Program-made: the position numbers and the translations under genes
The notes under the pieces: model-generated
Database searches by the model: none
Seen by the model: only the letters and a program-made list of their open reading frames with translations
Told to the model about the DNA's origin: nothing
In this document: positions 21,984-34,823 of the stretch, piece after piece
How the letters are laid out: each line of letters starts with the position of its first letter
How positions within the stretch are numbered: the first letter of the stretch is position 1
Assembly: GCA_030549335.1 (NCBI GenBank)
Contig: CM060187.1
Span: forward strand, 6,448,001-6,512,000
DNA: 64,000 nucleotides
DNA from: Pontederia crassipes
Taxonomy: Eukaryota; Streptophyta; Magnoliopsida; Commelinales; Pontederiaceae
Reading direction: 5' to 3'

Positions 21984-23105
21984 CGATAATCTCTTATTTT
22001 ACTCTTTTTATACATAATGTGAATATTACTTCTTCCACCTTTTTGCATGAGAATTATGTCTAATTTCAGTATATGTGCACATTAATTAACAACTTTGAAT
22101 TAGTCTACAACGGTTTAATAACCTTTTGAAATTTGAATTTTAGGGGAGGAAATGTGGAAATAAAGGGAAGGAAGAGGATTTCGAAAGGGGGCGACAAGAC
22201 AAGAAGTGAGAGAAGGTAGGTTGGAGAAGAACCAAAGAGCAGAAGATAGAGAATTTGGAAGGAAAGAAAGAAGACAACTCTGATAATTTTATTCAAGCCA
22301 ATGTGCTAAAAAACACTTGTTTTTCTGTGTTGTAATTGTGTAGCTGTTGTAGTTTGATTCCCATTTTGTCATGCTCTTAGACACTTAATTATGTTGCACA
22401 CTGAATTATGAATTATTCCGATGCATTTTGAAATTTCATATGATGGATAGATCGATTCTATTTCTTCTATATTGTTCGAGAGAAAGGACATATTACATTT
22501 TGAATCATTAGCAATATTATTCTTTGATTAGTCCTTTTAGATTCTCAAGTGGCCGACAAGTCCATTTTAACATATTGTGAGGTGAGAGTCCGCAATGTTA
22601 GTATCTATCTAAGGATAGAATTTCATGCTAAGATTAGAATTCATGCTATTTGATCATGAATGATCGAGAGATGAACTTTTATAAAATCAGAACCGAGAGG
22701 TCACTGATCACTGAATTCTAATTCCCTTACATTCGGTTTAGTTTCTATCATTCTGAGAGAAATCGACGGATGGTAGAAGAGAGTAGATTTCATTCCTATT
22801 AAGTATCGAGAAATCACTTACCTCTTAAAGAGAGTCATATCAATAGCAGTAGCCAATTCATCACTGGGAAGTTTTTTTATTTATTTGAGTCTCTAATTTA
22901 TTAATTGCCTTTAGTTATTCATCATTATTTATAGCGATGACAATTTGAGATATATTAGTTGTGAATTAATCTATATCAACAGGATTATGACACTCGTGGT
23001 CTCGACACGACCAGTATACATGTAGAAGTGTGGACTTTAGAGTATATTATAATTTGAATGACCTTTAGTCGGTGTGAGAAATCACATCTTCTAAAGTCAG
23101 CATCA
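21984..23105 (+). mobile_element. Athila-1 5' LTR (diverged)
   Basis: Aligns along its length with the Athila-3 LTR at 41,850-42,975: the start (CTCTTATTTTACTC against CTCTTATTATGCTC), an AAATTTGAATT block, GAGTCCGC/GAACCCTC after a TGAGGTGAGA-type word, ACGACACTC-type block, and the end TCA before TTTTTG(T/A)CGCC. The length (about 1,120 bp) equals that of the Athila-3 LTR. It is much more diverged than the others, so this is the oldest insertion. The start is placed by alignment only. Confidence 0.65.
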
Positions 23106-23111
23106 TGTTTT

Positions 23112-23128
23112 TGTCGCCATTGCTTGAA
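23112..23128 (+). other. Decayed tRNA-Asp primer site of Athila-1
   Basis: TGTCGCCATTGCTTGAA stands where Athila elements have TGGCGCCGTTGCCGGGG, the complement of the tRNA-Asp 3' end. Several substitutions are present. Confidence 0.55.
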
Positions 23129-23218
23129 ATTTAGATTGTTTCCTTCTATTTATATCTTTTGTTCATTTATCTACTTTGAATATTTTATAATTTCCTTTCT
23201 ATTCTTGCAGAATCATTT

Positions 23219-24843
23219 ATGCTTAGGGCTAATCGTGAGCAACTACTTGAACTCGACCATGAGATTGATCGAACTTTTAGAAGAAGAGTGCATGAACATA
23301 GAATTCAAACTTCAAACCTGTGATATTCAACTCACTGAATTTGATCTAAATTTTGACATTGAAGCACAAATGATGGCTGAACAACAAAATGAACAGGAAT
23401 CTTCGGTTCCTCCCTTGAAGAACTCTATACTCCAACTATAGAGGGATTGGAATTAGTTATTTTGAAACCAGTCATTCAAGTTAATAATTTTGAATTGAAG
23501 TCATCTCTGATTTCAACTATTCAATGAAATCAGTTTGGAGGAACTGCTGAAGAGGATCCAAATCAACATTTGAATGATTTCTTAAAAATCTATGAGATGA
23601 CAAAATTGAATGGAGTCTTCAGCAGAAGCTCTCAGATTAAGAGTCTTTTCATTTTCTCTAAGAGGAAAAGCTAAACAATGGTTGCAATCCCTTGAATATA
23701 GAGAATTTAACTACATGGTGGTGAAGGTTTTCCGTCAGAATATTTTCCTCCTAGCAAGACAATTAAAGGTAAGGAATCAAGTCATTGAATTTATTTAGAA
23801 AGATCAAGAAACCTTATATGAAGCATGTCAAAGGTTCAACACATTACTAAGAGCATGTCCCCATGATGGACATAGTAAGTGGATTCTAGTTCACTCTTTT
23901 TATAATGGCCTAAATTTTGCTTCTAAAATGGCACTTGATAATGCTGTGGATGGTGTCTTTATAAAGAAAAATGTAAATGAAGCATTATCAACTCATAGAG
24001 AGATAGTTAAAAATCAATACTTTTTAGCACATTTAAGGTCCAATGATTCGGTTGCACCAGTTAAGACACAACTAGAAGTAAAGACTTCTCTTCCAAGGTG
24101 GAATTTATTGTTTAGAAGGCCATTAGTAGGCTTGTTCTCATTGAAGCTACTCCTACTGTTAATATGATATCTCGAAATTGTGAGATATGTGGATTGCCAA
24201 ACAACATCTCCATACACTGTGAGCTATTAAAACAATAGCAAGCTAATCAGAACCAAACAAATATTATTCGGTCTTATAATCCCAACAATGATCCATATTC
24301 CAATACCTTCAATTCTGGTTGGAGGAATAATATGAAATTTTCTTACAGGGAACCTCTGCCTGACAGAACAAACCTAATCAGAGGATGCAACCTCAGAATT
24401 CATCTATTGAGTAAGGACACCCTTCAACAAGCAAGCTTGAATCGATGATGAAGAAATATATGTCTAAGCAAAACAATCTTGTGCAACAGATGCTTAAGAA
24501 GATCGAGCATCAATTCATCATAACAAGATGTTGGAAACACAAAAAGATCAACAACATGCATCCTCTTCCAAAAGAATATTGCCAGGGCAACCAGAGCAAA
24601 ATCCAAAGGAACAAGTACAAGTAGTGACACTAAGAAGTGGAAGAATAACTAAAGACATCAAGAGGTCAAGAGTAGAAGCTCTAGAACCCAAGGGTAAAGA
24701 AGTTTACATGCAAGATGAAGAACTTCCTTCAAATACCCAGCCAAAAGAACATAAAGAAGCCAAAAGACCAGAGACTTCATAATACCCTTCGAATTATTCT
24801 CCGCGTGTGTCATTTCCTCAATCTCTTGAAAGTTGGTAAGTGA
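23219..24843 (+). pseudogene. Athila-1 gag, cut by Athila-2
   Basis: Gag (nucleocapsid polyprotein) of an Athila-like Ty3/gypsy element. It starts MLRANREQLLELDHEIDRTF, matching the Athila-3 gag start at 43,092. The retrotransposon gag core lies at about 23,610-23,800 (ALRLRVFSFSLRGKAKQWLQ). A CCHC knuckle (CEICGLPNNISIHC) lies at about 24,179-24,220, and the TLRSGR block at about 24,630. Stops and shifts are scattered. The frame is cut at 24,843, in the segment where Athila-3 continues into FPKALEKSRQDQ, by the first base of the Athila-2 LTR. The right half would lie beyond the window. Confidence 0.8.
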
Positions 24844-27800
24844 TGTGGAGAATTGTGGTCTATATTTTCACTACTATTTCACATGCATATAGCACTTATG
24901 GCATGATTATTCTTCTGCGTAGACACATGGATGACGCCAATTTAACACATTCTAAACATTCTCCACATCAAGTCCATTGACCTATCACTCTTATTTTGCT
25001 AGCAAGGAAGCTCATTTGGGTAAATGTCCTTTGTAGGAGGCTGACAAGCTTCAGGAGATGAGGTAGAGCGGTCGCACATCACACACTATTCGCTATACAC
25101 ATGGAGGATGACATGCTTTTAGATTGTAGAAAAGGCCAAAAGAACAAACATCAAACACCTTCTACATATGGGGACCAGTCAGCTCCCTTGCATTCGGAGG
25201 CAAGGAAGCTTCTTGGACGGAGGGACCACATAAGCTAAGGCGGCAAAAAGGTATAGGCAGCTGGAGTAGACGGCAGGAGCAGAAAGGGGCAGAGAACAGA
25301 GAGAAGGCAAACACAAAAGGAGGAGGAGCAGACGATAAAGGGGAGGCGAATCGGAGAGGTGCATTCGATCATCGGGAGAGGAATTGAGAGTGAGGGAAAA
25401 ACAATGCCTATTGAGATTCATGGGGAAACTGGTGCTCCCCACATAAACTATAACTAATCGGCTCTACTGAGGCCGGGAGGTGCTCTATGCATTTTGGACC
25501 TGTGTTCTTTAGTTTGCACTTTCACTGTGCTATTTTTACTTTTTGAACTAAATGTCAAGCTTTGTTTATTATTCTAATGATATCTGTTTCAATCCTTGTT
25601 TTATTGCATATGTCTTGATCTTTCGAACTTGCCTTCGGATTTGAGATCATGAATCATCATCATCTTGCACTCTGATAGTAGAAATGTAACATGCTCTACG
25701 TGATCGAACGTAGAAAAAATTAATCTTTGACGAAGATGATTCCCTGCTTGATTCTCTTGTTTTCCTTGCAGCTGTAAGCTAAGGGGAGTTTTTGAATCTT
25801 TGTTTCTTTGCAGACTTGACCGTAGGGACACGAACGAACATAGAGAAATCGTGCTTCGATGGCAATGATTCGTAGTTTGGATTTGTCTAGAGCCAGCAAT
25901 GGAAGCTTTTCGTTGTTTGGTTTAGACATCATACATCTTCCAATTCGAGGCCTGAGAAGGTCATGCATATTTCAAGTTTCTGACAATAGAAGATCGCTCT
26001 GAGTTAGGGACTCAGTTCATCCTAAATGGATTCAAAGTGTTCTTTTGTTCTTTCCTTGGCATTGTTATTTTTTATTCCTTTATGATTCTGGGAAATTCTG
26101 CCTGAGAGGGAACATCTCTGATCCTCATTTGAAATCGATGACCCGAGTAGGGCGGAAGACGAATGAGTTAATTTTGAAGAACTTTCAGTAATCCTTAATT
26201 ATATTTTCTAAATCGACTTTCTTTTCTTCCCCTTCAAATCTTCTAAACAGTCTCAGTGATACACTAGTCTCTAGTATTCTGCCCAAAATGGTTGTTTGTA
26301 TTCCAGTAAAGCGAGCGCGAGCTGATCGTAGCCATCTCGCCTTAAGTATATTTCTCTTGAATGCTCGGTACTCAGTGGACACGAGACTTTAACTCAAATC
26401 CAAAACAAATAAAGCTCAATCTATAAACTGGGACAACGTACGCGAGAGCGACGATTGCACCTGTCTTATGAACCCCTTTAATGTGTGCAACATAGGCTTT
26501 CTGCCAACACGAGAGTGTAGTAGTAGTCGAGCGTCTTCCCCATCAGGTTGACCATATATACACGTGAAAGGGCATTCGACTATTTTACCCATAGCATTCT
26601 GATATAAAGAACCTTGTGTCCTATAGCAGAAGCACCTCCCATAAGTCCTCAGCATGCGTTCCTAATTGATTGCCCCAGCACTTTCCTAGGTTTAACTATC
26701 GTCTCCGTGTTATTCCTCTTTACATCCTAACAATGACAAAAACACATTTTCTTTAACTTACAACACGATCCTTCTTTCATTTTCAGCATCTCTATTACTC
26801 GTCAAGTTTGTTCCGAAGAGTCTTTTCAAAAATTTTGCAAACACCATTCCCTATGGATCGAACCTCAAACACTAAGATGTTGATGCACCGTACACTTGCG
26901 GATCGCATTTTGGTAGTGTAGAGATATTATAAATTTTAAAACTTCATTCAACATCTTTTTCTATGTTCATGAGTAACACGCAAGAGTAAATGATAGACCT
27001 ATTGTCACGACCCCAATTTAAACCTTGGTTTAACTTATAGGTCGCAACCTAATACATCTAATCTTATATAGTTTGCAGAAGTGTGCTATAATCCATTTAG
27101 AAGATACAATAATTAAAGTATCCAAACCACACCATATGATATTATATCATTCAAAACAAGTAAAAATCAAACACTACTTATACAAAAGTAGACGTATTAC
27201 AATGAAACTTTTCTATTTTTGTCTGTTAATACACATCCAAAACACTTCTCTTTGGTCCTCTCACAGAGACTTAAAAGATCTAGGGCCCATATATGCCTCT
27301 CATCAAAAGTGTTTCCAATCCTGATAGAGGATCACCAAGCACGGTCACAGACTGGTCTACTGATCTGAAAAATGTTGAGTAACAATATGAGCAGACAATA
27401 GCTCAGTAAGTCAAAAACTCATAACCTATGTGTTATCACATATTCCATTTGAATAAAAAAAGACTAACATTATTTCTTTAGGCTTGAAAACTATTACTCT
27501 TTTGTTTCATCATATATCATATAACAATAAGTTCTAAGCAATTCAAACCTTTATGATGTCATATGATATGAAAAGCATCTATACATCTATATGTCATGTC
27601 AAAAGTACAATCATCATAATGAGACATTGATGCACAACCATGAATGCATGGATGCATGAATCCTGTATGTCTGTACATTTCATATCGCCATCTGGCCAGA
27701 GGCATCCATTTCGGGATATTTGTTGACCCTGTCTGGGAGGTTGATGGATTTTAGAGGTGGCCTCGGTGAATTCAAATGTAACTCATATTGATTCCACAGT

Positions 27801-28474
27801 CTAGTTTACATGGCACTTAGCTCCAAACAACCTAAATTCCCTTATGGGGTATCTATAAGTCCTATAAGGTTTTTCAACTAAATAGGGGTAAGTTGTCGAC
27901 CTTACATGGTTTTTCAACCATGCAAGGGTAAACTGTCAGCCTTGCAAGTCTTTCAACTATACAAGGGTAAACTATCGCTCGATAGGGGTAATGCAAACGC
28001 ATAATAATGAGATGCAAATGCATGACCCAATCTTATCATGTCATGTTCTTTACATGTCATGTCATGTCATTTCGTATCATGTCATGTCATATCATCTTAT
28101 GGAATAGTAATTGCACACATACAATCAATACAATTTACGCGTGCACATAGCACCTATTCATATAACGTATAATGTCATATCATATCATGTATCATGCCAT
28201 CAAATATAACATCTACATTCACACATCGTATGGTCGTATAAGCACAAACACTTTGTTTCTATTTACAAATAGTAGATTACACAATGTACAATATAAAATA
28301 TATAACAATTAATGTATAACTCCTATCGATGTGAAACCAATTTTCAGTGATAGAAGACTTCATCAACTATAATCAACATAAAACTCATAACTTAACTCAT
28401 TATCAAATGACTTTAGAAAATTATAAAATTAACCTATATTTTGCTTCACTTTAGAACCCTGACAAACTGCATAG

Positions 28475-28824
28475 TGTTGAAATGTGATTAAAAAAATATC
28501 CACGTCATTTTCTATTTGGAAAAAAAGAAAATTAATTATGAAGTTAGTGGATAGTTGTGGTGATGTGGTAGTTATGGTTGAGGGGTAATATAATTAATTG
28601 TAGTAGTTTGTTAGTGGTGTAGTGTGTCTCACTTTTTTTGGCATTATCTCCATGTTGTTATCTTGCATCTTCTCAAGTTGTAAGCCTATTTATAGGCCAT
28701 TTTATTTTGAGTTTTAATATAGCAAAATATCATGCAATGACATTTTCTTTTCTCCAAAAATTGTTTGTTGATTACTCTGTTATGTGCTGAATTATTTTCC
28801 TAGTTTATACTTTAATTTCTAACA
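28475..28824 (+). repeat. 5' LTR of the copia element
   Basis: 350 bp, TGTTGAAATG...TTCTAACA, paired with 32,808-33,150. A TTTATAGGCC block and TTTTGAGTTTTAATATAG are shared. The primer site starts 5 bp after its end. Confidence 0.93.
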
Positions 28825-28945
28825 AGTTTGGTATCAGAGCAGGTTGCGAAATACTCGGGCAGGAGAAGACATCATTTGCAGATTTGAAATTACTAGCAAG
28901 TGCAATTAATCAGTGCTCACAACAAGCAGAAGTGTGGACCAAATT

Positions 28946-29631
28946 ATGGTTGCAAATGGTGGTAATGTAAGTTTCTCCCAACCTTTGATTCCTATTTTCA
29001 AATATGATAATTATGAGTTTTGGAATATCAAAATGAAAACTTTGTTTATGTCACAAGACCTCTGGGATTTGGTTGAGAATGGATTTGCAAATCCAGATGA
29101 AGAAGGGAAATTAAAGAAAAACAAAAAGAAAGATGCAAAGACATTATTTCTTATTCAGCAAGCTGTGCATGAGACTATTTTTTGCAGAATTACATGTGCA
29201 ATTGCCTCAAAGCAAGCATGGGGTATATTACAAAAAGAGTATCAAGGAACATCAAAGGTAATCACAATTAAATTACAAACTTTTCGTCGAGATTTTGAGA
29301 TGTTGTTCATGAAATCAAATGAGTCTATTCAAGAATTTTTGTCAAGAGTAACTACTATGATTAGCCAAATGAGATCTTATGGAGAAAAGATTAATGATAA
29401 AACTGTTGTTACTAAAGTTTTGAGGAGTTTGGTCTCAAAATTTGATTATGTAGATGCTGCAATTGAAGAGTCTAAAGATTTATCTATATTCTCTTTTGAT
29501 GAACTAATGGGTTCTTTGCAAGCACATGAACCAAGAATGAGCAAATTTGCAGAAAAAGCTGAAGAAAAAGCTTTTCAAGCTAAAGTAGAAGCACCTCGAT
29601 CTAATTGCAATAGAGGTCATGGTCGTGACTG
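28946..29631 (+). pseudogene. Copia gag
   Basis: Gag core of about 228 residues starting MVANGGNVSFSQPLIPIF, with the YDNYEFWNIKMKTLFMSQ and LWDLVENGF features of copia gag (DUF4219/UBN2 type), and a Lys/Glu-rich end. A stop at 29,631 precedes the zinc knuckle CYYCKKHEHIEANC (about 29,733-29,774), which is in a continuing, separate frame. It would package element RNA into particles. Now defective by that stop and by breaks in pol. Confidence 0.85.
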
Positions 29632-29859
29632 ATTTTGTTTACAAGGCGAGGAAGAGGCCATAGTAGAGGAAGATTTGATTGACAAAATGAACAAAGACAA
29701 CAACCATCAAATGAGTACAAACGCAAAGTTCAATGCTACTACTGTAAGAAGCACGAGCATATTGAAGCAAATTGTCGGACCAAGGCAAAGCAATTAGCAA
29801 AGTTTGTTGAAGTGAAAGAAGAGGAAAGTAAGTTATTTATGGCCTATTCTCATTCTATT

Positions 29860-31260
29860 GATATAAATGAAATATGATTTTTAGATAGTGGTTGTTCTAA
29901 CCATATGACTGGAATGTGACATTGATTAAAGTGCTTGATGAATCAAAGAAAAGATAGCTTAAATTTGGAGATGATAAAGCTGTGCAAGTTGATATTTCGA
30001 AGAATGATGGTACAGAAAAAAATCTTCATGTTGTTTTTTATGTTCCTAGTTTGAAGAATAATCTTTTAAGCATTGGTCAATTGATGACAAGTGGTTATTC
30101 TATTTTGTTTGATGATGATGTTTAGTTGGTCAAAGATAAGAAATCTGGACAGATTATTGCAAAAGTTGCTATGGAAAAAAATCGCATGTTTCCTTTAGAT
30201 TTTTCATATTCTTGTGCATTTTCAGTTCATCCAGTTTCTGAGACTAAATTTTGGCATTTGAGGTATGGTCATCTCAACATTAATGGACTGAAATTATTGG
30301 CTAGAATGAATATGGTCATTGGTCTTCCATAAATTAATTCTCTTGATAAAGTTTGTGAAGGGTGCATTTTTGGAAAATAATGCAAAAAGTCATTTCCTAT
30401 AGGAAAATCATACAGAGCAAAATATCCTCTTGAAATTATTCATGCAAATTTACATGGACCTATGCAAACAAAGTTCTTTAGTGGCAGTCAATATTTTGTA
30501 TTATTTATTGATGATTATTCTCGCATGAATTGGGTATATTTTTTGAAACAGAAATCTGAGAAATTTGATGTGTTAAAAAAATTCAAGGCAATGGTGGAGA
30601 ATGAAAGTGGTTATTACGTAAAAATTTTGCGCACATATAGAGGTGGTGAATTTAACCATTTTTGTGAAGAACAGAGAATTCAAAGGTAGCTTACAGCTCC
30701 ATATATACCTCAACAAAATGGTGTTGCCGAAAGGAAGAACCGAAGAATTGTGGAAATAACAAGAAGTTTTCTAAAGGAGAAGAATGTTTCCAACACTTTT
30801 TGAGCTGAAGTACTTGCAACTGCAGTATATTTGCTTAATATTTCTCCAACAAAAGCAGTGCAAAATCAGACTCCTTATGAGGCATGGAAAAGTTGCAAAC
30901 TGAAAGTAAGTCATTTGAAAGTTTTTAGGTGCATTGCATATGCTTTGAACAATTCTAAAAATTGTCAAAAGCTTGATGACAAGTCCAAGAAATATATTTT
31001 TGTTGGCAATTATGTTCAATCCAAAGCTTATCAGTTATACAATCCTTCTACTAACAAAGTAGTTATTAGTAGAAATGTTATCTTTGATGAAGGATGCAGT
31101 TGGATATGGAAGGAGACAAATAGAACTAATGTGGTTGATTTGCAAATTGAGTTTCCTACAGAAGGTGAAAAAATATTATTGCAGCACCAACAAGAAATGA
31201 ATGTGTTCCAAGTAGTGTAAACAATTCCTCAGAAAATCCTCTTAATGGAAATTTCGTTCT
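29860..31260 (+). pseudogene. Copia protease and integrase, broken
   Basis: Protease active site FLDSGCSNHMTG lies at about 29,878-29,913. The integrase zinc region follows (HLRYGHLN at about 30,255; CEGCIFGK at about 30,357-30,380). The catalytic core comes next: an Asp in the LHGP segment (about 30,450), YRGGEF (about 30,637, where copia normally has D(R/N)GGEF, so the second Asp is replaced by Tyr) and NGVAERKNR with its Glu (about 30,718-30,745). In-frame stops replace codons at about 30,330, 30,378, 30,687 and 30,800, so no active enzyme can be made. Confidence 0.85.
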
Positions 31261-32819
31261 TTGAAAAAAATATATGATTCTTGTCAGTTTTCTTTATTTG
31301 TCTCAGATCCGACATGCTTGGAAGAAGCAATGGAAAAGGAAGAATGGTGCAATGCAATGAAAGAAGAAATGATGTCTATTGAAAGAAATCATACATGGGA
31401 GTTAGTTGATTTGCCTAACAACAAAAATATGATTGGTTTGAAATGGTTGTTTGAAACTAAATATCATGTAGATGGAAGTATTCAGAAGCACAAAGCAAGA
31501 CTTGTAGCAAAAGGCTATGCACAAGAGCAAAGTATAAATTTTGTAGAAACTTTTTCTCCTGTTGCTCATTATGAAACAGTGAGATTACTTCTAGCCTTAG
31601 CTGCTCTATTGCAATGGCCTGTTTATCAACTTGATATAAAATCCGCTTTTTTGAATGGTGATTTGAATGAAGATGTTTATGTCAGTCAACCAGAAGGCTT
31701 TGTTATCAATGGCAAGGAAGACAGTCTACAAATTGAGAAAAACTTTGTATGGCCTAAAGCAAGCTCCTCGTGTATGGTACAGTAAGATTGATTCATTTTT
31801 TTTATTGACAATGGTTTTCACAGAAGTGAAGTTGAGCCAACACTCTACTCGAAAGAAAAAGGGGCTGAATTTATTATAGTTTGCCTATATGTTGATAATA
31901 TTCTATATATGGGATCTTCTCAACTACTTGTGGCTGATTTTAAAACATGCATGATGGTAAATTTTCAAATGACAGATTTGGGGTTATTGAACTATTTTTG
32001 TAGTATAGAAGTGAAGCATGGTGCTGATGGCATATTTATTTCTCAAAAGAAATATGCTAATGATTTGTTGGACATGTTTAATATGCTCAATTGCAAAGCT
32101 GATGCCAACTTGATGACGAAACAAATCATGCTGGTCAAAGAGCATTTAGAAGTTTGATTGGTGGCTTAATCTATATGACTCACACAAGACTAGATATCTC
32201 TTTTTTCTATCAGTCTTGTAGCCAAATTTATGCATTCTCCAACAAAACATCATTTTGGAGTAGCCAAGCACATTTTGTGCTATATTGCTGGCACGATGGA
32301 TTTTGGAATTTGGCATTCTAAAGTTCCTAATTTCAGGTTGTTTGACTTTACTGATAGTGACTAGGCAAGATCTTTGGATGATAGAAAGAGCACTTCATGG
32401 AGTGTTTTTAGTCTTGGATCAGGAGCAATTTCATGGTGTTCAAAGAAGGAAGCAACTGTTGCCCTATCATCTTCTGAAGTAAAGTATATTGCTGCTACAT
32501 CTGCTGCATGTCAAGTAATATGGTTACGAAGAATTTTGTTGGATCTCCATCAATCACAGAATGAAGCAACAATTATTTTTTGTGATAACAAATCAGCAAC
32601 CAAGAATCCAGTTATGCATGGACGAACAAAGCACATTGAAATACGTCATCATTTTATTCGTGTCTTAGTTGAGGATGAAGAAATCAAATTAGAATTCTGT
32701 GGCACAGATGAACAAATGGAAGATTTGTTCACCAAAGCTCTTCCTATTCGCAAGCATGCATTTTTCACAAAAATGCTTGGAGTTTGCAGTTTTGAATCAA
32801 GGGGAAGTGTTGAAATATG
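31261..32819 (+). pseudogene. Copia reverse transcriptase and RNase H, broken
   Basis: Reverse transcriptase blocks are clear: WELVDLP, KARLVAKGYAQ, YQLDIKSAFLNGDL and LYGLKQAPR. The active-site motif reads YVDN (about 31,887-31,898) instead of YVDD, so a catalytic aspartate is lost. Frameshifts fall at about 31,730 and 31,860. RNase H runs from about 32,374 to 32,819 with SSSEVKYIAATSAACQ, DNKSATKNPV and TKHIEIRHHFIR blocks, and ends a few bases into the 3' LTR. Confidence 0.88.
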
Positions 32820-33150
32820 ATTCAAAAAATATCATTTGGAAAACAAAGAAAATTAATTATGGAGTTAGTAGATAGTTGTGGTGATGTGATAGTTATAGTT
32901 ACGGGGTAATGTAATGGTAGTAGTGTGTTAGTGGTGAAGTGTGTGCATGATCTCCTACTTTTTTAGGCATTATCTTCGTGTTGTTATCTTGCATCTTCTC
33001 AAGTTGTAAGCCCATTTATAGGCCATCTTGTTTTGAGTTTTAATATAGTAGAATATCATGCAATGATAATTCCTTTTCTCCAAAAATTGTTCCTTAATTA
33101 CTCTGTTACGTGTTGAATTATTTTCCTAGTTTATCCTTTAATTTTCAACA
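32808..33150 (+). repeat. 3' LTR of the copia element
   Basis: 343 bp, TGTTGAAATATG...TTTTCAACA. Preceded by the purine tract AAGGGGAAG. Differs from the 5' LTR by many substitutions and short indels. Confidence 0.93.
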
Positions 33151-34584
33151 CATAGTACTTAGTATAAAATTCATAATTTTTTGTATGTACATCCTATCAC
33201 ATGAAGTCAAATTTCTAAGAAAACTAGACTTCCTGAGCTTGAACTAGTACCGATCTTATATTTTTTCTTATTCTATATTAATTTTCAAAAATTTCTAGAT
33301 TTGGAGATGCTCTCTCATACTTCTGAAACTGACAGACTTTGATTTGTGTCTTATAAAAATTATAATTCCTAGTAAACACAAAATGTTCATGAAATTCCAA
33401 TTGATCCAGAATCCCTACAGAAATATATTGCTCTTCCTTAAATTGCAACATGAAACTTTAAGTATGGAATTTATGGCTGAATTATTATTTTAGACTGTCT
33501 ACTTTATGGAACAACCTGAGTGATTCCTAGGATTTCATACATAATTTCGTGTATGATTATCCAATCAACCTAATTCCAAAGGCCATGTAGACTTCAACAA
33601 GTACTTCCAGATGTAATTTTATAATTTTTGAAGATTCCAAAGATATAATAACATAATTTAGAAGTTGCAGCTTTCAATTTCAGCACTAGTTGGGATTTGT
33701 TATTCATCTTACAAGTCTCTTTCATAATTATATGAAATGAAATATGGGGGGAAGCTATCAGAGCAGGGATTACTTGTTTTAATCCAAATTGATATGGATA
33801 ATTCATAGGAGAGGAGTTTAAAACTTACTTGGATGAAACCCTAGCATGAAACCTTGATTCGTTATTGAAATCCCTCCTTTTCCCTTTTGTTTTTGCTTGC
33901 TTTCCTTGCTGCCTTCTTGAGATGACTTTTTTTTGTGTGTGTAGGGTAGATGGCCAAATGAAATAAATATAGAGATTGATATCTTATACAGACCTTAAGT
34001 CGGTTAAAAGTGGAATTCCTAAAGTGCCCTTGGAAGTTCCCTTATTTACATTAATGGCTTGTCATTTTCCCTATTATTTATTTTATTTATTCATTTACTT
34101 AAGATATTACATGTAAATAACAAACTACCCCCCCATTTGGATTCAAAATATTTATAAAATCAAATTCCAAAGGATTAGGAATCCGAATTTTTGTGTGAAG
34201 AACAAAATCGATCGTTTTTCTAGTTTTTCGATTTTGTACTAACATTTAACCTAACCAAGGCTTCACTTAAAAATTATTACAAATCATATTTAACATACAT
34301 TAACATAGGTGAACAATTACCTGGACTTTAATTTTTTTAATTCTAACATTTTCGAAAATCATCTTTTCATGACTTAGGCGAATTTTGTCACTTTTTGCGC
34401 TCCCTTGCTTAAATCAAACCTTTCGCTTTAATATCTAGTGTATATATATCATGTAAAAAATTATCACATAATATAATATTAATACATTTAATCATATGTG
34501 ATTAACGTAGGGATATTACACTTGTGTCTTAGAGGCTCATAAACGTGGCATTCTCTATACACACTTTATGCGAGTCAAAGTTTT

Positions 34585-34601
34585 TGGCGCTGTTGCCGGG
34601 G
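34585..34601 (+). other. Primer-binding site of Athila-2, tRNA-Asp type
   Basis: TGGCGCTGTTGCCGGGG differs by one base from the complement of the plant tRNA-Asp 3' end, the known primer of the Athila lineage. It begins 7 bp after the LTR end. Confidence 0.88.
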
Positions 34602-34823
34602 AATATCTAGTGTTCTTGCTCAATTATTTTCAATAGTTCTTTGTGTACACTCGGGATACACGTACTGAAAATCTTGTTTTATATGCTTAAAATGTTCTTA
34701 CACTTTTCGTACTTTGTTTTACATTTTTCTTTATCTTGTATAACCGTCATTTTCAACATGAATTTTCATTTTAGGGACTTAGCTTTTAAATTTCTGCCTT
34801 ACTAACCTACTAACCCAAATTTT

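Larger units (their letters stand above)
28475..33150 (+). mobile_element. Ty1/copia element with both LTRs, nested
   Basis: A 4.68-kb insertion with LTRs of 350 and 343 bp (28,475-28,824 and 32,808-33,150). Both begin TGTTGAAAT and end in ACA. It is flanked by a perfect 5-bp duplication CATAG (28,470-28,474 and 33,151-33,155). A tRNA-Met primer site (TGGTATCAGAGC, 28,829-28,840) and a purine tract (AAGGGGAAG, about 32,799-32,807) border the LTRs. Gag, protease, integrase, reverse transcriptase and RNase H follow in copia order, broken by stops and frameshifts. The LTRs differ visibly, so it is not recent. Confidence 0.95.
27003..34520 (+). mobile_element. Solo LTR nested in the Athila-2 LTR
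   Basis: Begins TGTCACGACCCC and ends GGGATATTACA. Removing the copia element inside leaves about 2.84 kb. Flanks are CCTAT (26,998-27,002) and CTTGT (34,521-34,525). The uninterrupted relative at 1,288-3,538 has CCTGT at this place, so each flank appears to differ from the original target by one transition. No primer site or coding is inside, so it is a solo LTR. It contains CATGTCATGTCATG-like short repeats at about 28,030-28,100. Family not recognised beyond a probable Ty3/gypsy type. Confidence 0.75.
24844..34577 (+). mobile_element. Athila-2 5' LTR, interrupted by a nested solo LTR
   Basis: The LTR occupies 24,844-27,002 and resumes at about 34,526-34,577. It is the same family as the solo LTR at 1,288-3,538, whose uninterrupted copy proves the join: GGTCTACCC/GACCTGTGTC on one side and GTGTCTTAGAGG, ATTCTCTATACAC and ATGCGAGTCA on the other. 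It begins TGTGGAGAATT and ends TCA before a tRNA-Asp primer site. Effective length is about 2.2 kb. It landed in Athila-1 gag. Confidence 0.87.

Noticed and set aside
28030..28100. Repeated CATGTCATGTCATG words, considered as an array
   Set aside because: Short degenerate repeats without spacers; not CRISPR, just low-complexity sequence in a solo LTR.
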